Both the position numbers and the translations under genes were made by a program. DNA of 64,000 bases. It comes from Litoreibacter halocynthiae. GTDB taxonomy: Bacteria; Pseudomonadota; Alphaproteobacteria; Rhodobacterales; Rhodobacteraceae. The stretch is taken from positions 434,001 to 498,000 of the forward strand of contig NZ_SOBH01000003.1 in NCBI RefSeq assembly GCF_004365635.1. Reading direction: 5' to 3'. Each line of letters opens with the position of its first letter. Position 1 is the first letter of the stretch. Of this stretch, positions 1-8,194 are shown piece after piece. The notes below the pieces were generated by a model. It worked only from the letters and a program-made list of their open reading frames with translations, was not told the origin of the DNA and did no database searches.

Positions 1-2
1 TC

Positions 3-182
3 GGCAACCGCGCGGTGATCGAAGCCCGCATGTCCGCCCGCACTGGACACTTCATGCCTGTCAGCCTGCTCGACAGCCAGTTCGCGACGCTGGAACCGTT
101 GCAAGCTGACGAGGCAGGCTTCGCCATCGACATAGCGCAGGACTTCGACGCCGTGGTGCAGCAAGTGGTCGCCTGTTTCTGA
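3..182 (+). CDS. gntK: Gluconokinase, C-terminal end (partial)
   Basis: This is the last 59 residues of a gene that enters from the left edge. The translation contains the run RTGHFMPVSLLDSQFATLEP, which matches the conserved C-terminal part of GntK-type gluconokinases (R-x-GHFMP...LLxSQxxTLE). These enzymes phosphorylate gluconate with ATP to 6-phosphogluconate in the cytoplasm. The P-loop and the rest of the enzyme lie outside the window, so activity cannot be judged. The gene ends in TGA and is followed by 146 bases before the next start. Confidence 0.8.
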   Translation, partial: GNRAVIEARMSARTGHFMPVSLLDSQFATLEPLQADEAGFAIDIAQDFDAVVQQVVACF

Positions 183-241
183 CCGTCAGATAGCCCCGTG
201 CACACGAGATGGCGCACGCTAAGGTCTTCCAATCAGGAGGT

Positions 242-259
242 TTTTCTCATGTGAGAAAA
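242..259. promoter_or_regulatory. 18-bp palindrome, candidate operator
   Basis: TTTTCTCATGTGAGAAAA is a perfect inverted repeat (8-base arms, 2-base centre) about 70 bases before the SARP-type regulator gene. An AGGAGG run sits immediately before it at 235-240, and the palindrome contains ATG directly followed by TGA (249-254). The symmetry suggests a binding site for a dimeric regulator. That role is inferred. Confidence 0.45.
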
Positions 260-328
260 TCGTGAAGAACTTGGTGAACCTCGTGGCAACTCGTTAGCTT
301 TGTCTTCAGAACAAGCAGCGAGGTCTTG

Positions 329-1969
329 GTGGCCGACAAACTCAAAATTTCATTGTTCGGGCCTTGCGACGTGCGCATCGAAGGCACCGACGGGATCGAA
401 ATCAAGGGCGCAAAGCACAGGGCGCTGTTCGCGCTTCTGGCAACGGCACCTCTGGGGCGACGTACCCGATCCTATCTGGAGCGGACGTTGTGGGGCCCGT
501 ATTGCTATGATGATGGACGCCAGAATTTGCGTCGAGCGCTGTCCGATCTGCGTAACATTTTGGGCTCAAACTTTGACCGCTTTATCAAATGCACCAACAG
601 CGATATCGAACTGGACTTGTCGTCCGTTCACTTTTCGGGCGCACCGGGGAACGGGGCGTTCATGGAAGGTATCGGCATTGATGTCGCGGGTTTTCAAAAC
701 TGGGTCGCTGCGATGCGGGCAAACGAAAGCCAGATTGCGGCTTTGTATCGTACATCACCACGTTCGGCGCTTGGACGCCCCTTGCCGCGTGTCACTGCAA
801 TGCCGTTTCAGCGGGTATTGGGGGACAAGAACCTGTGGGTACTGGGCGACTGGCTGGCAGAAGAAATCTGCCGCTCGCTGTCGCGCTCCAATCTTCTGTC
901 CGTCATTTCCCATCTGTCGAGCCGTGCCTTGGCAACAAGCACGACCAGCACCCTTGATGTCCGCCAAAAGCTTGGCGTTGATTATTTCATCACCGGCTCG
1001 ATCCGCGAAATGGGAGGGCGGATCGTCGTAGACATGGATTTCGTCGACGCGCGCGATGGCAATATCCTATGGACGCGGCAGATCGCCGGACCCCCGGCGA
1101 ATTTCTGGGATGCTATGACCAGCGGGCTTGACGATGTCGTGCGCGCGATTGGCCGCTCTATCGCCGACGAGGCCATTACCTATATAAACGACCGCCCTTT
1201 GCCCGAGCTTGAAGATCATCACCTGCTTATCGGGGGCGTGTCGCTGATGCACAGCTTGACGTTCCGCGACTTCGCCAGGTCCCGCGCCTATTTGGAAGAG
1301 GCGGTGTCTCGTACGCCCATGGCCGCGGAAACACATGCGTGGCTGGCAAGGTGGTATGTTTTATGCGTGTTCAACGGCTGGACAACGGATAGGGCGGGCG
1401 ACACCCAAAAAGCGCTGGATGCGACATCGAGGGCGCTTGATATCAACCCCGACAGCTCCTTCTCTTTGGTGATTGACGGGATTGCGCTTAACAATCTGCC
1501 GCCGCAAATGGGGGTTGCCAGCCAGCGCTATGACAGCGCGATTGGCATCAACCCGAGCGAAAGCCTGTCATGGCTTTTGCGTGCGGCGCTTCTGGCGTTT
1601 CAGGACGAAGGTGCGGGCGCGGTAACTGCGGCACTGAAAGCCCGCGGATTGTCGCCAATTGATCCGTTCAGATATTATTTTGATAGCCTGTCTAGCACCG
1701 CGTTTCTGGCCGCCGAAGACTACGATCACGCCTTGAAGCTTGCGAACGAGTCATTGGCATACAATGACCGGCATCTTTCCACGCTACGCGCAAAAATTAC
1801 CGCACTGCATTTTTTGGGCCGTGGTGAAGAAGCCCGTGCTACTGCTGGAGAGCTGATGCGCAGGTCTCCAGGGTTTAATCTTGATGCTTACAAGGCGGCC
1901 CATCCCGTCGCCAAAGCAGATCTGGGTCGCAAAGTCATTGCAGCTCTGATCGCTGCGGGAATTCCCTAG
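329..1969 (+). CDS. SARP/BTAD-type winged-helix regulator with TolB/FlgO-like and TPR regions
   Basis: A 546-residue protein in three parts. Residues 1-95 resemble the OmpR/SARP winged-helix domain (LFGPCDVRIEG near the start, then RALFALLAT, LERTLWG and NLRRALSDLR). Residues about 150-260 resemble the FlgO/TolB-N type region found in adenylate-cyclase-like and SARP proteins (LGVDYFITGSIREMGGRIVV, DGNILW). The remainder is alpha-helical TPR-like sequence. No membrane segment or catalytic domain is visible, so a cytoplasmic transcription regulator is the best call. The GTG at 329 was chosen; an in-frame TTG lies one codon upstream. It stands alone between gntK and pgsA. Its target genes are unknown, though the palindrome upstream suggests autoregulation. 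Confidence 0.7.
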   Translation: MADKLKISLFGPCDVRIEGTDGIEIKGAKHRALFALLATAPLGRRTRSYLERTLWGPYCYDDGRQNLRRALSDLRNILGSNFDRFIKCTNSDIELDLSSVHFSGAPGNGAFMEGIGIDVAGFQNWVAAMRANESQIAALYRTSPRSALGRPLPRVTAMPFQRVLGDKNLWVLGDWLAEEICRSLSRSNLLSVISHLSSRALATSTTSTLDVRQKLGVDYFITGSIREMGGRIVVDMDFVDARDGNILWTRQIAGPPANFWDAMTSGLDDVVRAIGRSIADEAITYINDRPLPELEDHHLLIGGVSLMHSLTFRDFARSRAYLEEAVSRTPMAAETHAWLARWYVLCVFNGWTTDRAGDTQKALDATSRALDINPDSSFSLVIDGIALNNLPPQMGVASQRYDSAIGINPSESLSWLLRAALLAFQDEGAGAVTAALKARGLSPIDPFRYYFDSLSSTAFLAAEDYDHALKLANESLAYNDRHLSTLRAKITALHFLGRGEEARATAGELMRRSPGFNLDAYKAAHPVAKADLGRKVIAALIAAGIP

Positions 1970-2095
1970 CGTGCGTTCCGGCTTAACGCAGCAATTGGTA
2001 GTACAGGCTTTGAGGTCTCTACCTGGTCGACGCCCTACTTGTGCCGCCCGAACTCGTGACTTCCCCCCGAGGCAGGCCTCAGCTACACATGGCGC

Positions 2096-2767
2096 ATGAC
2101 GTGGAATATTCCTAATATCCTGACGCTTCTGCGTCTTCTGGCGGCCCCGGGCGTGGCTGTCATGTTCTTGTATTTCCAGCGGCCATGGGCCGACTGGTTC
2201 GCGCTGATCCTGTTCGTGACAGCGGCGCTGACAGACTGGATTGACGGCTACCTCGCCCGCGCATGGAAGCAGGAAAGCAAGTTCGGCGCGATGCTTGACC
2301 CGATCGCCGACAAGGCGATGGTGATCATCGCATTGCTGGTCATCACCGGCTTTTCCGGCATGAACCCGTGGGTGCTGTTGCCGTCGACACTGATCCTGTT
2401 CCGCGAGGTGTTCGTCTCCGGCTTGCGTGAATTCCTCGGCGACACGGCTGGCCTGTTGAAAGTGACCAATCTGGCGAAGTGGAAAACCACCGCGCAAATG
2501 ACGGCCATCGCGGTGCTGTTCGCCACCGGTCTATTTGAGCATGAATTCCTGGACCGCACCTCCGGCATGGACAACGAAACGCTGGATGCCATCATGTCGG
2601 GTGCGGCCGAAGACCCGCTTGGCCTGACATGGTTCGCAGGTGCTGCAGAGATCACCTTCAACATCGGCGCCGTCCTGCTCTGGGCGGCGGCACTGCTCAC
2701 TTTGATCACCGGATGGGATTACCTGCGCAAGGCGATGCCATTCCTACGAGAGGAGGCTAATCAATGA
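2096..2767 (+). CDS. pgsA: CDP-diacylglycerol--glycerol-3-phosphate 3-phosphatidyltransferase
   Basis: A 223-residue integral membrane enzyme that makes phosphatidylglycerol phosphate from CDP-diacylglycerol and glycerol 3-phosphate, the committed step to phosphatidylglycerol and cardiolipin. The CDP-alcohol phosphotransferase signature D-G-x2-A-R-x8-G-x3-D-x3-D is complete, starting DGYLARA and ending GAMLDPIAD. Hydrophobic segments flank it. The N-terminus MTWNIPNILTLLRL is typical of PgsA. Family length is usually about 180-220 residues. The stop overlaps the moaD start by ATGA, so the phospholipid gene is coupled to two molybdopterin genes. Confidence 0.93.
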   Translation: MTWNIPNILTLLRLLAAPGVAVMFLYFQRPWADWFALILFVTAALTDWIDGYLARAWKQESKFGAMLDPIADKAMVIIALLVITGFSGMNPWVLLPSTLILFREVFVSGLREFLGDTAGLLKVTNLAKWKTTAQMTAIAVLFATGLFEHEFLDRTSGMDNETLDAIMSGAAEDPLGLTWFAGAAEITFNIGAVLLWAAALLTLITGWDYLRKAMPFLREEANQ

Positions 2768-3012
2768 TCGACGTTCTCTATTTCGCGTGGGTGCGCGAAC
2801 GTATCGGCATCCCGAAAGAAAAGCTGGAGACCACCGCCACCACGGTGATGGATCTGGTCGAGGAACTCCGCGCGCGCGAGGAACGCTACGCGCTGGCGTT
2901 CTCCGACCTTTCGTCGCTCAGGGTCGCGGTGGATCAGGACCTGTCCGATTTCGACGCTCCCTTGAACGGTGCCCGCGAAGTGGCGTTCTTCCCACCGATG
3001 ACAGGCGGCTAA
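2764..3012 (+). CDS. moaD: Molybdopterin synthase small subunit (sulfur carrier)
   Basis: An 82-residue ubiquitin-like protein ending in the diagnostic Gly-Gly (PPMTGG). MoaD receives a C-terminal thiocarboxylate and donates sulfur to cyclic pyranopterin monophosphate within the MoaD2-MoaE2 complex. It starts inside the pgsA stop and ends three bases before moaE, so all three genes are likely one transcript. The cofactor would serve the molybdoenzyme SoeA encoded at about 53-55.7 kb. Confidence 0.92.
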   Translation: MIDVLYFAWVRERIGIPKEKLETTATTVMDLVEELRAREERYALAFSDLSSLRVAVDQDLSDFDAPLNGAREVAFFPPMTGG

Positions 3013-3015
3013 CTC

Positions 3016-3459
3016 ATGCGCGTGCTGGTTCAGGAAGCCCTGTTCGACGCGGGGGCGGAACTCAATGCCTTCGCCAAGGGCGACACCGATATCGGTGCGG
3101 TGGTCAGCTTTACAGGTGTGACCCGCGATGTCTCGGGCGGTCTCAGCCGTATGCAGATAGAGCATTACCCCGGCATGACCGAACGCGCCCTCACGCAAAT
3201 CTGCGAAGAGGCGCAGACACGCTGGAGCTTGGCAGATGTGCTGGTGATCCACCGCTTCGGCACCATGGAGCCGGGTGACAACATCATGATGGTCGCCACC
3301 GCGTCGCGGCACCGCGCGGACGCCTTCGCCGCGGCAGAGTTCCTGATGGACTACCTGAAATCCCGCGCGCCGTTCTGGAAGAAGGAAATCACCGCCGACG
3401 GGTCGGAATGGGTTGCCGCAAAAGACAGTGACGAGGATGCGCTCGATCGCTGGGACTAG
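3016..3459 (+). CDS. moaE: Molybdopterin synthase catalytic subunit
   Basis: A 147-residue MoaE homologue. Typical stretches include VVSFTGVTRDVSGG near residue 30, IEHYPGM, VLVIHRFGTMEPGDN and the catalytic-lysine area around YLKSRAPFWKKE. MoaE inserts the two dithiolene sulfurs into precursor Z using MoaD thiocarboxylate, in the cytoplasm. It is the third gene of the pgsA-moaD-moaE group and faces a convergent membrane-protein gene after a 48-base gap. Confidence 0.93.
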   Translation: MRVLVQEALFDAGAELNAFAKGDTDIGAVVSFTGVTRDVSGGLSRMQIEHYPGMTERALTQICEEAQTRWSLADVLVIHRFGTMEPGDNIMMVATASRHRADAFAAAEFLMDYLKSRAPFWKKEITADGSEWVAAKDSDEDALDRWD

Positions 3460-3507
3460 CGCGTTTCCCGCTTCATCTTGGCAAAAATATTCCCGCCGGA
3501 GGCCCCG

Positions 3508-3837
3508 TCAGGCGCCTTGGTTGGCCCGCTCGATATAGCCGCGCAGCTCTTCCGCCTCATGGCGCGCGTCGCGCAACCCGTCCATCGCCGCCCTCAACTC
3601 CGCTTCGGTCTGTGATAGCTGATTGGTCAGCTCTGCCTCACGCTGTTGCAGGTAGGTGATCGCCTGATCGCGGGTTTCTTCCGCGTCGTGCAGGGCTTTG
3701 GCCATCTCATCCAGCTCCGCGACATCTGCTGTAGTCACGCGGCTGAACCGTTGCACCAGCCAGCAGGTGAACCAGCCGACACAGAACGCCAGAAACAGGA
3801 TGAATGCGGTGGCGATGATGAATTCTGATCTATTCAC
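3508..3837 (-). CDS. Small membrane-anchored coiled-coil protein
   Basis: A 109-residue protein of unknown function. It has one N-terminal transmembrane helix (about residues 5-27, FIIATAFILFLAFCVGWFTCW) and a long charged heptad-rich helix behind it that should form a coiled coil. The GTG at 3837 was chosen because it overlaps the stop of the upstream OmpA-family gene by eight bases (GTGAATAG); a longer N-terminal reading would lie inside that gene. The coupling suggests a joint envelope role with the OmpA-family protein. No enzymatic motif is visible. Confidence 0.7.
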   Translation of the reverse strand: MNRSEFIIATAFILFLAFCVGWFTCWLVQRFSRVTTADVAELDEMAKALHDAEETRDQAITYLQQREAELTNQLSQTEAELRAAMDGLRDARHEAEELRGYIERANQGA

Positions 3838-5707
3838 TTGGTGTCTCGGTTTCTGCTTCAGTTGTGTCGCCCTCAGGCTCGTCTGTGGCCGCCGCACGGG
3901 CGTCTGTCAACAGCTTGAACTCGATGCGGCGGTTGGCTTCCCGCCCGTCAGCGGTGTCGTTGTCGGCTATCGGGTCAGACTCGCCATACCCCTTGGAGGA
4001 GATGTTGCTCGTCAGAACTCTACGAGCTAGCAATGCCGCCCGCACCGCATCTGCGCGTTGTTGGCTCAGGGCCGTATTCATTTCTTCGCGGCCTTGGCTA
4101 TCGGTGTAGCCGCCAATCTCCATCTTCACACGTTCGCATTGCTTTGCAATCTCCGCGATCCGGTCAACCGTGCGACCTGCGGTCTCTGTAATCTCCGAGG
4201 ATGACGGATCGAACACAATCTTGGCCGAGTTCAGGATCGAGTTGATCCGTGCCACGCATTCTTCGGGCGTCGGCAGGTCCAGGGTTGTATCCAGCATCTC
4301 GTCATACCGCACATTGACCTCGAAATTCTCCGAGTCGCCTAACTTGTCCGCAAGCTTTCTGGAGATGGTATCCGAAGCCGATTGATCACCGCTAACGCCG
4401 CGAATTTCGACATAGTCTTTCTGAACGACAGCGCTGCCGTTTTCCAAACTTGCCAATGCCTCAAGCGCTGCCAACACACGTACTGGCCAGCTTTCCGGAA
4501 GCGTGGAATCGTCGCGCGTTGCCAAATAGACCTTGTCGCTGCCGAACTGCGCGCGCGCGAAAGATCCGACGATCTGTTCGACATTGTCATCAGGCAGCCT
4601 GCCACGAAGCTGCACCAGACCTTCCGGGCTTCGGGTTGCGACGAACTCTATCGCGGCTTCGGCGCCGGTGCCGTCTACGACGACTTTCTCCGGCAACACA
4701 GCGTGCAGCGAGAACACTTCGGGCAGCGCCGCATCGACTTCACCAACCACGCGATCAAAGGTGCCTTGGCCGGTCGTATCAAGTGCTACCATCGTAATGT
4801 CGGCATCTGAAAACGTCAAAGATCCACCGCCAACGTCTTTAAGGCCCGCAATCGCGACCTCGACAGCTTTGGCCCAATTGGGGGATGGGACACCCAGCCC
4901 GATGGCGCATTCCGGCTTCTCGATGCGGCCTGCGGCGCTGGCTGCAAGAAGAATACGGCGCTTGGTTTCCTCGGTATCAGCGGAGCAGGCGTCGAAGGCG
5001 GCCACACCTTCCGCATCCAGTGTGAACCGAAGGGTGAACGGCGTGATGACCGGTCGCGGCGCAGAAATGTTCAGAGCAAGGCGCACCCCGTTTGGCGCGC
5101 TACGGGCCAGTTGCGATTCAATGCGCCGCTTGTTGTCGGGGCTGTCGGAAATGGCCGTGATTTCGATCAGGTCGGCGGACACGGATATTTTCGAGCGTTC
5201 CAGATCGCGCAACGCTTTGATCGAATATGCCAGTGCCGGCTCCCAATTGGCGGGCACGGGATAATTGGCGGTTTCGAGAAGGTCGGTAATCTCGGACCCT
5301 TCTGCCAGATCACGCAGCTGGTCGGCGATACTATCGCCTTCCTCAGTAGGTGGGATCAGCCCGATCAACGAGATACCTTCGCCATTGCGAAGCATCTCGA
5401 CCGAGAAACGCGGCGCTTCGATTTTTTCGCGCGCCTTCACATCCATATTGTCGACGATCCGGTCGGGATCAATCACCGCACCAACGGCAGAAACAACGCG
5501 AAAACGGGTGGCCTCGTCAGGGGCTTCCCCGCCCAAGGCAACAAGCAGCCCGTCTGTGGTGACAGTTGTCCAATCGTGCTCCCCGTCGATCAGCTTGGAG
5601 GTCACAACCTCCGCAGACCGGGTCTCCACCAGTCCGGCCGAAACCCACGCACCCCCAACGGACAGGGCGGCAGCAAAGCAAAAAGCAGCAATTGTCTTTA
5701 GTCTCAT
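3830..5707 (-). CDS. OmpA-family envelope protein with BON-like repeats
   Basis: A 625-residue exported protein. It begins with a signal peptide (MRLKTIAAFCFAAALSVGGA). Residues about 40-480 contain several weakly repeated alpha/beta units resembling BON/secretin-like modules. The C-terminal OmpA/MotB domain (about 485-600) carries the peptidoglycan-binding signature (GGYTDSQG, NTALSQQRADAVR, ISSKGYGESDPIADN, EANRRIEF). It probably links the periplasmic layer to the outer membrane or wall. The acidic tail EPEGDTTEAETETPSE is low complexity. A GTG-started coiled-coil gene overlaps its end. Confidence 0.8.
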   Translation of the reverse strand: MRLKTIAAFCFAAALSVGGAWVSAGLVETRSAEVVTSKLIDGEHDWTTVTTDGLLVALGGEAPDEATRFRVVSAVGAVIDPDRIVDNMDVKAREKIEAPRFSVEMLRNGEGISLIGLIPPTEEGDSIADQLRDLAEGSEITDLLETANYPVPANWEPALAYSIKALRDLERSKISVSADLIEITAISDSPDNKRRIESQLARSAPNGVRLALNISAPRPVITPFTLRFTLDAEGVAAFDACSADTEETKRRILLAASAAGRIEKPECAIGLGVPSPNWAKAVEVAIAGLKDVGGGSLTFSDADITMVALDTTGQGTFDRVVGEVDAALPEVFSLHAVLPEKVVVDGTGAEAAIEFVATRSPEGLVQLRGRLPDDNVEQIVGSFARAQFGSDKVYLATRDDSTLPESWPVRVLAALEALASLENGSAVVQKDYVEIRGVSGDQSASDTISRKLADKLGDSENFEVNVRYDEMLDTTLDLPTPEECVARINSILNSAKIVFDPSSSEITETAGRTVDRIAEIAKQCERVKMEIGGYTDSQGREEMNTALSQQRADAVRAALLARRVLTSNISSKGYGESDPIADNDTADGREANRRIEFKLLTDARAAATDEPEGDTTEAETETPSE

Positions 5708-5777
5708 ACGGTTCGTCTACCATTGAAGGTGCGGCAAGGCACTCATACCGTCTAAAGGGGACGGCTGGGTTGTTCAA

Positions 5778-6743
5778 TCACAGCAACGCCGCAGCGGCAA
5801 GAAACAGCGCACAAACTAGACCCGCGTCGCGATTGGACCGGAACAAGCGCATGCAGACGGTCCAGTCCTCGGTATCCAGCCGGCGCAACTGCCAGACCAT
5901 ATGCCATCCGAAGGCCCACGCCCCCGAAAGGGCAAGCGTCAAAGCCATAATATTTGCATCAGGAACCAGCGCCACGATGATGGCGATGGCCATCAACAGG
6001 ACCGACATCGCCATGAACAGGCGCAACCACCAAACAGAGTCCTCGCCAAACAGCCGGGCGGTTGACTTGATCCCGATCAGCGCGTCGTCTTCTTTGTCTT
6101 GGTGGGCGTAAATCGTGTCGTAAAACAGCGTCCACGAGATACCGGCAAGGTACAAAATCACCGGAGCAGCACTCAAAGAGCCCGTATGCGCCGTCCATGC
6201 CAGCAACGCCCCCCAGTTAAACGCGAGTCCCAGAAACACCTGCGGCCACCATGTGAACCGCTTGGCAAACGGGTAAATCGCGACTGGCAGCAGCGCCAGA
6301 ATGCCCAGCACAATGGCTGCGGTGTTGAAGGTCAGCAAAATGAAGAAGGACACCAATGCCTGCACAGCCATCCAGATCACGGCGCCTTTGACCGTTACCT
6401 GCCCCGAGGGCAGCGGTCGCGACTTGGTGCGCGCAACCTGTGCATCAAGATCACGGTCGCTGATGTCGTTCCACGTACATCCCGCGCCGCGCATTAAAAA
6501 AGCGCCCAAGGCGCAGCCCACGATGATCCACAGGTCAAACCACGCCAATCCAGCAGGGTCGGCGGCCGCCGCCAACAAGACACCCCACCAGCACGGCAGC
6601 AGCAACAGCCACGTCCCGATAGGCCGGTCAGCGCGGCTCAGTCGCAGGTAGGGACGGGTCACGGCGGGGGCCCAAGTGTCGACCCAGTTCTGATCGACAG
6701 CATCAATCACTTGGCCCTCTGGCGTTTGGCGTGTCTCGCTCAT
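5778..6743 (-). CDS. ubiA: 4-hydroxybenzoate octaprenyltransferase
   Basis: A 321-residue polytopic prenyltransferase that joins a polyprenyl chain to 4-hydroxybenzoate in ubiquinone synthesis. The first Asp-rich motif is GAGCTWNDISDRDLDAQVAR (NDxxDxxxD) and the second is YDTIYAHQDKEDD. RADRPIGTWLLLLPCWWG near residue 40 is typical of UbiA. The ATG at 6743 was chosen because it gives the normal family length; further upstream codons lie in the opposing rsmE gene. Its start codon touches the rsmE start codon back to back, so its promoter must lie within rsmE. Confidence 0.93.
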   Translation of the reverse strand: MSETRQTPEGQVIDAVDQNWVDTWAPAVTRPYLRLSRADRPIGTWLLLLPCWWGVLLAAAADPAGLAWFDLWIIVGCALGAFLMRGAGCTWNDISDRDLDAQVARTKSRPLPSGQVTVKGAVIWMAVQALVSFFILLTFNTAAIVLGILALLPVAIYPFAKRFTWWPQVFLGLAFNWGALLAWTAHTGSLSAAPVILYLAGISWTLFYDTIYAHQDKEDDALIGIKSTARLFGEDSVWWLRLFMAMSVLLMAIAIIVALVPDANIMALTLALSGAWAFGWHMVWQLRRLDTEDWTVCMRLFRSNRDAGLVCALFLAAAALL

Positions 6744-7478
6744 ATGTTCAGCCCCATGGAACGCGCAAAAATCAGGTTGTTTGTAGAGCAGGCGTTGGGG
6801 CAGGGCAATTCCGTCCCGATGACGCAGCCGCAGGCGAATTATCTCTTCAACGTCATGCGCCTTGGCGTGGGCGACGTGGTGGCCTTGTTCAACGGACAGG
6901 ACGGCGAATGGACGTGCCGCGTGGTAGACGCCGCCAAGCGCCGCGGCATGGTGGTCTGCGAGGCGCAAACCCTGCCCCTGCAAACGCCCCCCGACCTGTG
7001 GCTCTTGTTTGCGCCGATTAAAAAGGCGCGCACGGATTTCATCGTGGAAAAAGCCGCCGAAATGGGCGCGGCCAGGATATTCCCCGTAAACACCGACTAC
7101 ACAAACTCCGACCGCATCCGGCAGGATAAGCTGCAAGCCCACGCTATCGAGGCGGCCGAGCAATGCGGCGGCACTTACGTACCGGAGGTGGCGAATATCC
7201 AGAAGCTATCGGCCATGTTGGACACATGGCCCGAAGACCGCCACTTGCTGTTCTGCGACGAATCCATGGCGGGGGAGCCATCCCGCTTGAATGAGCTGCC
7301 ACAAGGCCCGTGGGCGCTCGTCATCGGCCCCGAAGGCGGGTTCTCGGAACGTGAACGCGACACCTTGCGCAATCATCCCCAGAGCCACGCCATCAGCCTC
7401 GGTCCGCGCATCCTGCGCGCCGATACCGCCGCCGTAGCGGCGCTGGCCTTGTGGCAAGCAGCACTGGGCGACTGGTAA
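6744..7478 (+). CDS. rsmE: 16S rRNA (uracil(1498)-N(3))-methyltransferase
   Basis: A 244-residue SPOUT-family methyltransferase that methylates U1498 of 16S rRNA. The C-terminal knot motifs are present: IGPEGGFSERE near residue 200 and LGPRILRADTAAVAAL near the end, with an N-terminal PUA-like part. ATG at 6744 is adjacent to the ubiA start; a second in-frame ATG at 6756 (MERAKIRLF) is also possible. Its stop overlaps the next gene (TAATG). Confidence 0.92.
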   Translation: MFSPMERAKIRLFVEQALGQGNSVPMTQPQANYLFNVMRLGVGDVVALFNGQDGEWTCRVVDAAKRRGMVVCEAQTLPLQTPPDLWLLFAPIKKARTDFIVEKAAEMGAARIFPVNTDYTNSDRIRQDKLQAHAIEAAEQCGGTYVPEVANIQKLSAMLDTWPEDRHLLFCDESMAGEPSRLNELPQGPWALVIGPEGGFSERERDTLRNHPQSHAISLGPRILRADTAAVAALALWQAALGDW

Positions 7479-8194
7479 TGCTCAAGCCGGATCTGCGACT
7501 TCATCTGTTCTTCACCACGGAAAATGAAACGGCGGTCATTCTCATACGCACTGCGCGGCAACTTTACCGTCTGGTGCTTTGGCACCGCGACACCGATACG
7601 TTTCAAGATGGCCAATGGCTCAAGGCTGAAGTCTACGCTGATAGTTGCTCCCTTACCCCCGACGGGCGGCACTTCATGTTCTCCGTCAATACCCATTGGG
7701 CCAGAGGGAAGTATCGCGACGGCTACACAGTTATCTCGCATCCGCCATATTTCACAGCACTGCCAGTCTCTAACGCGCGGTATTGTTGGACGAGTTGGGG
7801 CCGCTTCCTCGGCAACGCTCTTTTTGAGGTTGGCAATCGTCACCATCTCAACAAACCGCTTTGGGCGGGGCAAGAAATGCAGCCGGTCACGCGGGGCGAG
7901 GTCACCAAGGACTGCCGCACGGGTCTGCGTCTGCTCAATGGCCAGCCCGCGCCGCTCACCAAAGCCGTGCGTGACACCTTGCTCGACGGCACCGCCCCGC
8001 CGGACACAAAGCCGCTGGACCGCTATGACACGATGAACGGATGTCTGCATCGCAGGAACGCGGACGGCTCGCTTACACTCATTCGCGATTTTCATGGCAT
8101 GGAGTTCGAGCCCATCGTCGCACCCTATGACGTTCGCCCCGCCGCAAGCGCGGACGAAACCGCATGGCATCCGCTGGATGGAGACCTGAAATGA
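7478..8194 (+). CDS. Conserved protein of unknown function
   Basis: A 238-residue soluble protein that I do not recognise. No signal peptide or membrane helix is visible. It is rich in Trp, His and Arg and has stretches suggesting a beta-rich fold (LRLHLFFTTENETAVILIR, LTPDGRHFMFSV, LTLIRDFHGMEFEPI). The ATG at 7478 overlaps the rsmE stop by one base and its own stop overlaps the next start by ATGA. It is therefore the middle gene of a coupled rsmE operon. Confidence 0.65.
   Translation: MLKPDLRLHLFFTTENETAVILIRTARQLYRLVLWHRDTDTFQDGQWLKAEVYADSCSLTPDGRHFMFSVNTHWARGKYRDGYTVISHPPYFTALPVSNARYCWTSWGRFLGNALFEVGNRHHLNKPLWAGQEMQPVTRGEVTKDCRTGLRLLNGQPAPLTKAVRDTLLDGTAPPDTKPLDRYDTMNGCLHRRNADGSLTLIRDFHGMEFEPIVAPYDVRPAASADETAWHPLDGDLK

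Noticed and set aside
300-1031. 243-residue frame overlapping the SARP-type regulator
   Set aside because: Composition (Arg, Ser, Trp, Cys) is typical of an out-of-frame reading, and the overlapping frame has clear domains.
6744-7163. N-terminal extension of ubiA by about 140 residues
   Set aside because: It is antisense to rsmE and the family start motif appears only after the ATG at 6743.
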